NCBI GenBank assembly: GCA_034401135.1
Contig: JAWZSP010000003.1
Span: 992,001-1,056,000, forward strand
Direction: 5' to 3'
From: Volutella citrinella
Lineage: Eukaryota > Ascomycota > Sordariomycetes > Hypocreales > Nectriaceae
Length of the DNA stretch: 64,000 nucleotides
Shown here: positions 56,301 to 64,000 of the stretch, one piece after another
Layout: each line of letters starts with the position of its first letter
How positions within the stretch are numbered: the first letter of the stretch is position 1
The notes under the pieces: generated by a model
The model's database searches: none
The model's input: the letters and a program-made list of their open reading frames with translations, nothing else
Told to the model about the DNA's origin: nothing
Made by a program: the position numbers and the translations under genes

Positions 56301-57466
56301 CAGGGCAGGCCAGGAGTAATCGAGGCTGTGGAGGAGACTGATGAAGCTGAAGCTGACAGAAAGAGGCAAGCAGGCAAGCAGGCTCCGTCTCCGTCTCCAG
56401 GGGCGTGTCTGCAATAGCATCGACGGCCCGCGCGGGGTGATGGCTCCATGATGTGCAAGCCCGCAGGCATGAGATGCCATAGCCCACAGCATCAGTGAGG
56501 TGCACTGTCGAGGCCAGCCAATATGCTGCCAGAGCGTTGTGACAGGCTGCCGGCAGGGCAGTAGACAGATGACAACTCTTACGACATGGTACGTTTCCCG
56601 TGCAGCTACGAGAGACGGACTGTGCTGCAGCCAACTTGCACATATACATGAGAACGAGGACGATCCCCGAAATGCTCAACCGGCCATGATGGTGCTGTGG
56701 GCATTGCCTGGAGGCCAACAAAGTCTGTTTTGTTGTGATTCGGCCCATGGCGCGGTCCGACCCAACATGTAAAGAAAGCTGGGGTTTATCAGGTCGGAAT
56801 TGCACCCATTCCCCTCCCCGCAGGCCGCGACGTCTGGCCAACAGGTGGCCCGGTTCGTGTTGGGCCTCAGTCAGCGGCCGGCTTTTGATCAGATGGCGAG
56901 GAAACCAATGCTGTCCACGTATCGTCTCGCCCGGTCGTTCGAGGACGATATGCTCGATCGAGAGTGGGAGGAGAGGGGCAACTATGACTGAGCTAAGGCA
57001 GGCCAAGCCATGTCTAGCTGGAGCTCCGATGCAACTATTACCTGGCCCGCAGCTCCAGTCGGCTTCGCATTTTCAGTTGTTGCACATCGCCAGGGGAAGC
57101 TTGGGCGTCTCATTCGTTGTGCACAAAGCCCAGGTGCCTGCGCGCCTACTCAAAGCAAGGAGCCGGTGCGAGTGAGTCCAGCTTCTGCCCCATCGTCTAT
57201 CACCGCCGCCACCAGCGCACAGTGGCGTGCCTGCCGACTCCATGCGGTTGCCCTCGCTATCAATAACTGCCCCTGAGGGTATCTGCAACCAAGTGGGCGC
57301 TCGTGGATTCCAGATTGCGTAGTAGGGATTGCATGGGATCACGAGACACGAGAGCAGTTCCCGTTGTTCCACGAGTTCCCCAGCGACTGGCCAAACCTGC
57401 GACCCGCCCGCTAGAGCTCCGTAGCCCGGCATGACGCGATGCACGCAAGCGATGCAGCGGAATTGC

Positions 57467-57486
57467 TTTATTATTATTATTATTAT
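57467..57486 (+). repeat. (TTA)n microsatellite
   Basis: About six TTA units (TTTATTATTATTATTATTAT) in GC-rich surroundings. Confidence 0.85.
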
Positions 57487-59606
57487 CATCTCCAATGCGT
57501 TTCGATCATGAGGTCGCTGCAGAGACGACGCCCTGCGTGATCCAGGAGTCCCGGTTGGTAGCCACATCCGGCTGGGATCCTATCTCGTGCCTCCTGTCTC
57601 GTCTTCTTGGAAGCTTGGGCGGCCGGCAGATGGTGGAGTGAAGGATGGCGAGAGCATCCAATCCAAGGACAATGGACCTGCAGATTGTGCAATGCCGAAT
57701 TCGCTCACAGGCCCCAACCAACAGCCAGTTATGGCTTCGTCCGATCAGGCCAACCCCTCCCACAAGCTGTGGGGAATCTGAAAGGTATCTGAATCTCTTG
57801 GGAGCGATTCGCTCTCGACGGGCTGGTGGTCACCCTGCGTGCTGGCTGCATGACCACCCTCCCGCCGCTGGCCTCTGATGTGCCTTGTCGACAGCCCACC
57901 TCCACCACTCCCACCACCAACTAATAAAGTGCAACTGCATCACCCGTCACACAGAGCGCTTCGTCTTACCGGCGAATGGGCAAGGGGCGATGAGGGGGTC
58001 GCAAGCTCAAGCATTTCACCAATCTTTGGCAGGCGGGCTTTGGCTTGAGCCGCGTTTGGTCCAAGTGCTGGGGTAGCGGATGATGCCAGTCACATGGACT
58101 TACCAGGCAAGGTCAGTGACTGTGACGATTTTTTGCGCTTCGATTCGAGCAGCTAACAAGCCAGAACTTGCCGTGGAAAGCAGGAGACGGTGGAGACTGG
58201 ATCATCGGCGTCATTGCCTTGAGCCCTTGACGCCCAGCAGCCAGAAGGAACCAGGACACAGTGGGACTCGCTCGCTGACGGGGGGGCACCTCCGTCTGAT
58301 TGGGTGGCCGGCGGTCCTTCATCGGGATCCTGCGGGGACACACGACGGCCAAAGCCGTTTTCGCTCAAGAAGTATTAGTCTACATGCCCTGATGCTGTCT
58401 GCAAGCCGGCTGTGTCTCAGCCCAGCCTGGCCTTTCCGTGGTGCCGGTCGTCATTGTAGGCCCTCAGATGGCTTAGCAGGCGTAGCCAATTCAGTATGTA
58501 AGACGGGCACAACTCTGGGGGAGACACGTACCAGTACAAGCTGGCTAGGACTCGAACTCCATGAGACTATTTCTCCGTCCCCATAACGAGGCTTGCAAGA
58601 CTAGCCATTTCCAGCACTAGAGACCACGACTGGGGACTCTTGACAGTCGGCAGTGTCAATAGAGGAGACGGGCGCAGTGGATCCCCAAGAGCCAGCGCCT
58701 CGATAGGAATAGCAACAACATGCTAAAGACAGGTTACCCTCTTGCGCCTTATCCCAGCTAATAAACTGCCGTAGAAGGGCCTGCACGCACCGCCTAGGTC
58801 CTAGCTGATCTGATCGGAGTGTGGCTTGGGAATCACAGGCCTCGTCAGCTGGGTTCATCCCAGCATGCTGTGAGCCTTGAGCGATTCAGTGTCGGTTTCA
58901 GCGCAAGTTGCGAAGAGGTTGGCCACTGGTAGATGAAGAGCCGGTTGCACGGCTTGGGGGACACAAACACCCTCAGCTCTTCTCATGTGGTGTATCATGG
59001 CCGTGGTCACGCTCTACATGACCACTCGATGCCTCTGCCCCCTGGTGCCCAACTGTCGGGCGACCCTCCATCTGCTAGAGCCTGGTAGGGTGAGGAGTGG
59101 ACGAGACAGACCACCTACACGTCCATGATACGGCCCTCACCACTCAAAGCCAAACCTGATGTGGCAGTCTAGTCGATTAGGACTAGGTGCAGCAATCGTG
59201 AGGGAGGGCAGGCTCCGCACCACGTGGGTTCTCGTTCGTCAGTTTGTGATACTATGCACGACGAAGGTCCTTCTTCGTACGACGCCGAGGTGGCTCTCCT
59301 CTGACTATGAGCCCGCTGTTACAGTACAGTGGTATCGTATGGCGCCCTGGGCTGCTGGGACAGTTATATTGCCCTCTGGTGCGGTCTGGCATTTAAGCAG
59401 GTACGCAATCCTCTCGGTGGTCTCTGCTGTGTTATGATCGACTCCAGGGACCCTGTCCATCAGAGCGGCCAGCACGTGCAGTGCAGGCGGTGTCTGTGTA
59501 CTGTCCCTATTTGGTCTCTGTAAATGCGGGACATTTCCTCGTCTAGCCAGGATGGCCTTCATGCGGTTGCTCGATGTCTTGTGGACTATTACTCCGATTC
59601 CTGGGG

Positions 59607-59662
59607 TCTGGCGATCGCGACCATGCTCGATCGTTGGTGAGCGATCGCGATTGACCGCCAGA
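59607..59662. repeat. 56-bp imperfect palindrome with two GCGATCGC octamers
   Basis: Starts TCTGGCGATCGCGA and ends TCGCGATTGACCGCCAGA, so the outer TCTGGCG/CGCCAGA and the inner ATCGCGA/TCGCGAT pair, with a four-base bulge (TGAC) on one side. The centre (GCTCGATCG...GAGCGATC) can also pair. No gene is attached. Confidence 0.6.
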
Positions 59663-60818
59663 CTTACCGTCTCGTTGGGTTTCCAGGTTTTTGGCCAGCT
59701 TTTTCTGCTGCCTTCCGCCGAGGTGTGCGACCCAAGCCCAACCCGCTCAGGTGCCCATGACCATGAAATGGGTTGGAAGGGTGGGCGAGGAATCCACCAA
59801 ACCAAGTTACCCTGGAGTGAAACCCGCGATTGGCGATGCCGTGACACTGGTCCAACCAGGTTTGAGCATTTCCGGCATGCGCTGGCATCCACATTTTTAT
59901 CCCGCACAAGCCCGCCTCTGTTCCACGCTCTGCGGCATCGTCAAATGCCTCAGACGCCACTGCATGAGCTGCAGTTATCACTGGACGAGCTGATGCACCT
60001 TGCGAATCCCCCAGTGCCAGACGCTGGATGTCATAGGAGGAGGGGCACCAAGGAAGGGGGAAGAGGGGGGGAAGGGGAAAGGCCGTCATGATGAGACGAA
60101 TCGGTTAGTCCAGGGCCCGGCGCGGCATGCCCGCCGATCCCTACCCTCTTGCTGAGCATACCGCAGGTAAACTGTTCCTGTTCCTGGGATTCTACTCTCG
60201 ACTCTGGTTTGCTCTGCCCTGCGCCAACCGCGGGGTCGCGGGTCAGTCCCCTCCTCCGCCGGCGCTCGTGTTGCTTCTTGTGTCGCTCTGCAGCATCTTC
60301 CCGCGTCCATTGGGCGTTTTCGGGGGCCATCTCGCCAGTCCCCTCGCCTGTCCGGGTGGTCTCAGCGCGGACGGCCCCGCGAGAACAGCCGACGGGCCAG
60401 CGCATGGCATGGCATGGTGTCCTCCGGCCAGGCCAGGGCCGGCTCGATCTGTCACATCGCCCACAGATAAGGTGATTCCCCTCTGCCGGCTGGAGCACCA
60501 TGACATGTAGTTATTGTATTGTACGTGCTCTCTGGGTCGCTGTACGCTCAGCCACTGGCCTGCGTGTCGTGACGTACCGGTCATTTGCCAGTACGAATCG
60601 CTGCAGTTGGTAATAGCGCGTGCCCAGCGTCCCTGTTTCGTCGTCTGCTTTGTCTGTGGCGGTGAGCGAGTCCGTGGCCCATGACATTAGCACGGGCAGA
60701 CGGACCAAGCGCGCCCGACGGCTCCTCACCCCACACTGCCGCTTCCTTCTGTTCGCCAATCCAGCTGTAGGCGTTCTCCTATTGCTCCTCCTCCCCCGCA
60801 GGCCGATTGATTGATCGA

Positions 60819-60850
60819 GGGGGAGGGGGGAAGGGGAGGGGAGTGGGAGA
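60819..60850 (+). other. G-run tract, potential G-quadruplex
   Basis: The plus strand has G5-A-G6-AA-G4-A-G4-AGT-G3, five G runs with loops of one to three bases. A weaker similar tract lies at 60057-60081. Confidence 0.6.
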
Positions 60851-62209
60851 TGAGGACCCAGTCGCCGTACTGTTTCGAACATGGCCTTACTACCTAGCCG
60901 GTCGTCGCTATAGCAGCCATGGGACTCTCACCGCGTGTTTTGATTGCTGCGCGTGTTTCGGCTCCTTCGAAGGGCGGATTCGAAGCTGGTGCAAGCTAGC
61001 TCGCTGGCGACGCAATTGTGAGGTGATCCGCACATTCGTAGTAGAGTGGCGTGTTGAGGGTTCCTGCAAGACCCGCGATTGTCCTTGGCGATGAGGACGT
61101 GCAAGTCGGTGCGTGGGTCAATCAGTCACGCGCTGATACTCAAGCTGTCCTGAACTTGCTAATTGTGTGATTCAGATTATGCTCTGGGGCCCTTTCGTGT
61201 CTTCGCCTTGATTCGTACGTATGGGGGTTGAGGTGGACAAGAGGCATTGGACAAGGAGAGGCAACGCTATAATATCGACGGATATCATTCAATTGCTCAA
61301 GATAGAGCTGTGGCAATACACTGATATACTTGATCTTGCTCCGAAGGTGCATCTGGGGTCTGATCATTGATGAATGTGTGATACGATCTGCAGAAGGCTT
61401 CCCCCGCTCTTGAATATTTTGTGCTGCTTGTATAGGGTAGATTGAGAGCTTGATCATGGATGGGATCTCCGTCTTCTCTCAGTATTCAACGCAGGGTAGG
61501 ATGAACTGCGGTCCCTGAGGAGTGCGGGGACATCTAGAATGGTTTGCTAGAGCATTGAATGATACTGTTGCTGTTAGATGGTAGCTGTAGCCGTGTACCT
61601 GCGCAGCCCGACGCCAGTTCGAGCGGGGATATCTTCCAATCATGGAGAATAGGCGATACTCCTAGAAGCCAAAGTCCAAGGACCTATTGTCACATGAATA
61701 CCGGCTCTCTTGAGACCGTACATGATCTGCACGAGCTTCCGCCCCGAGTCTGGTTGCAATGTGACCATCTGTGCCCAATGTCGACACACACACGGTTGAG
61801 GTCAGGGAGGCAAGGAGGTCAGCAAGACATCCAATTCAAAGAGTAGTCATTCAAGAAGAGTGCCATCACAAGAGATTTTCTGACATGTCAAAAATAAGTA
61901 TAATGGGGTGTGAAAGAATATGTTGCCCAAGCAGTATCCGAAACTCCTCCGCCAATATCATAGGACAACGTGGCTTTGACTGAGTGTCGAAATGCTACGT
62001 CGATTGGACGAATGAAAGACACCACGCGCCATGAAGAAAGCTCGGGTTCTCCAATGCAAGCCATGGTATCGCATTTAATCGCCTTTGGGGTGATGAACTG
62101 GGCGGATGTCTATCCCAAGCGAGGTTGGGCATCAACACCACAGCCCGTATTACCCTATACAAGTCGCTGCTCACATCCGAGGTGTCGGATGTAACCCTCT
62201 AGTCGTGCC

Positions 62210-63519
62210 TCAAACCTCCCACACAGGAAGATCTAGATCCACTACAATGGGTTTGTTGAGCTCCTTTCCACCCACATGTGGATAGCCACCTTTCATGATG
62301 GCCGCGTTCACCACGCATGTCTCACGCCGTCCTAACCGCCCGGCAAGTGCCTCTCGATCGCTCCGTGGCGAGAGTGCGTCCCCGCCAAGTCCAATGGTGC
62401 TACAGCCGACTTGGGCATCAATGAAGTTGGGTTCGCGAGGAGGTGATGTGTCCAGCTCTCTCTCCATGAGATCAGCATCAGCCTCCACGTCAGCATTCGT
62501 CGCTTGAGCCGCACGGCCAGGGCCGCGGTGGGAGCCATCGTTGGCGATTGACGGGGCCTTTCTCCCCGTCAGGTCTACCAAACTCATCTTGTTGTTTCCG
62601 TGACCCGGATCTTCCCACTGAATGGCGCTTTGCTCTTGAAACGATACATTTGGAGAGTCAAGTTCCCACATCACGCGTTTTGCGCCCCTGCCATCGTGAA
62701 TATGACCACACACGGCGAGCGACGGCCTCACCCGCCACAGAGTTCTCCTGAGTGCCTCGCAACCCGCGGCCCGACGACCAGCCGCCTCATCGCAGTGTGT
62801 CCGTGGTGGTGTATGCGTCACAACGATGTCACTGTCAAGGGGGATATCGTTCCATCGAGTCGTCAGGTCTGAGTAATTGTTGAGAGTCTTCGGGGCATCG
62901 TAGTAAAATGCCCAGAAGCCATGGCGTGGTGACCATGGAGACCCGAATACTTTGAATTGGGTTCTCGGACCATCGGGCGACTCTAGCCGTATTGTTTTCG
63001 ACTCATGGTTGAGATATGTTATTGAAGGAGAGGATGTGAACAGACGCAAGCATTCTTCGTGAGTACGAGGCACCTGGTTATTGTGGAAATAGAGGCTGTT
63101 CTCAGGATAGAAGAATTCATCCAGAGCAATATCGTGATTTCCTAGACATGTACGCGTTAGAGCCCACACAAACGTCTTGTTGCAACATGAGACATGAGAC
63201 AGAGAGCCGGACCAGCTACAACAATTTTGGCTTCAAAGTCTTGCTTTTCTAGCCATGAGACGGCTCGGGAGAGCTGTTGCCGTTAGCACCCTGTTTCCAA
63301 CCAACTCCAACCGTCTTGGAAGCGCAGGGTTTGGGCCACGGGCCGTGCCTGAGGGACATAACGCACTTCACTGTAGCTTCCCTTGTTGGTGAGGTCTCCT
63401 GCATGGATAAGGACATCTCCCTTGGGGAGGCTGACGGTGCAGTTGTGGGTGTCTGAGATGCAGACGATTCGGGTTCTCCGGCGCATGGGCGCGCGGCTGC
63501 CCTCGTTCAGCAGATCCAT
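62210..63519 (-). CDS. metallophosphoesterase (calcineurin-like phosphoesterase)
   Basis: Three exons on the minus strand: 63519-63367, 63273-63213 and 63141-62210, with introns of 93 and 71 nt, giving 381 residues. All metal-site blocks of the family are present: D-T-H in CISDTHN (23-25), GD in HAGDLTN (41-42), GNHD (72-75), the single His in VVTHTPP, and GHIH in VCGHIHDG. The fold should bind two metals and hydrolyse a phosphoester; the substrate is unknown. The first intron has a GTGCGT donor and GCTAAC branch. The second interrupts the Gly codon of GNHD and uses a weak GTCCGG donor with a good CTAAC branch and TCTAG acceptor. The C-terminal 130 residues are a fungal extension ending LPVWEV. 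The start at 63519 follows an upstream stretch without conserved sequence. Confidence 0.88.
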
Positions 63520-64000
63520 TGCGTCCGCTTGGAGCAGTGATCTTCGCCCGCAGACGGAACGGTTCGTAGGGAGAAAAGGCCAAGTCTTGGCCGAGGTGGT
63601 TGGTGGGACCGAAGAATCGGAGCTCGCACTTATGTAGGCAAATAGGCTGCGTGGGAATGTCTCAGGCGATGAGCAAGAAAGCGGGGAAGTGGTTTTTGAC
63701 AGGTCAGGAGTCTAGGACAATGATTATAACAATTGCTGGATATTCATAGCCATCGCTGGAAATAGACATCCATCCAGAGGCCTCTGTGTCATGGTGTGAG
63801 AAAGCAATGGGTGCCTTGAGTGAGTCAGATGCAGATGTCGATGCCTTCCACGGCGCTAAGGATTTCAAGTGCAAAGTCTCGTATCAGGGCGGCTGCGATG
63901 ATCAGCAAGGCCGCCAAGATGGAGTAATACTAGCCAGGAGATCGGTCGCAGGGGCACTGGGCGGCAGGGGCAAACTGCGATGCTGGCTCGGTGGTGATGC
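63520..64000. other. upstream region of the metallophosphoesterase gene
   Basis: Holds the promoter. No coding frame is supportable up to the right edge. Confidence 0.4.

Larger units (their letters stand above)
53334..62209. other. gene-free stretch of about 8.9 kb
   Basis: Apart from the promoter of the J-protein gene at its left end I can support no gene here. The open frames are Pro/Arg/Ser/Ala-rich, appear on both strands at once and lack motifs or splice structure. Notable sequence features are a (TTA)n run, two G-run tracts and a palindrome, listed separately. Confidence 0.45.

Noticed and set aside
58540..58600. B-box-like GGAGTTCGAGTCC on the minus strand, possible tRNA
   Set aside because: The flanking bases do not form a T stem and no A box or acceptor stem can be placed at the right distance.

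Overview
This window is nuclear DNA from a filamentous ascomycete, most likely a Sordariomycete and probably of the order Hypocreales. The reasons are GC-rich coding DNA, compact spliced genes whose introns are mostly 49-93 nt with GT..AG ends and CTAAC/CTGAC-like branch sites, separate monocistronic promoters, and a set of typical fungal orthologues (Alb1, Ytp1-like, Med11, TAF5, Vps5, bL31m, Hsp90, ARE-type sterol acyltransferase). Order-level placement is inference. No operons, tRNAs, rRNAs or CRISPR arrays were seen.

Layout. Positions 1-19.6 kb are gene-dense housekeeping DNA: an unknown protein running off the left edge (-), ribosome-biogenesis factor Alb1 (-), a Ytp1-type membrane protein with four exons (-), Mediator subunit Med11 (-) divergent from TFIID/SAGA subunit TAF5 (+), retromer sorting nexin Vps5 (+), mitochondrial ribosomal protein bL31m (-) divergent from a flavin-reductase-domain protein (+), and Hsp90 (+) with a probable intron in its 5' leader. 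Positions 20.1-31.4 kb hold no clean gene. They carry many short, mostly minus-strand stretches with protein-like composition that are cut by stops and frame changes. These include Walker-A (P-loop) helicase-like pieces, two related copies of one such segment in opposite orientation, a C-terminal piece resembling fungal PD-(D/E)XK nuclease-like proteins, a cysteine-rich piece and a coiled-coil piece. I read this as a graveyard of decayed accessory genes, although unrecognised multi-exon genes cannot be excluded.

Positions 32-34 kb carry a three-exon sterol O-acyltransferase (-). From 34 kb to the right edge the window is sparse, with only three convincing genes: a nucleotidyltransferase-fold protein lacking one catalytic aspartate (45.3-46.0 kb, -), a J-domain protein (51.6-53.3 kb, -) and a metallophosphoesterase (62.2-63.5 kb, -). 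Between them lie about 11, 5.6 and 8.9 kb with no supportable gene. These gaps contain microsatellites, G-run tracts that could form quadruplexes, and one long imperfect palindrome.

The genes are functionally independent, as expected for a fungal chromosome arm. The only thematic link is the back-to-back Med11/TAF5 pair, both RNA polymerase II machinery. Exon boundaries were worked out by eye from splice signals and reading-frame continuity. Domain names rest on family recognition, not on a search.
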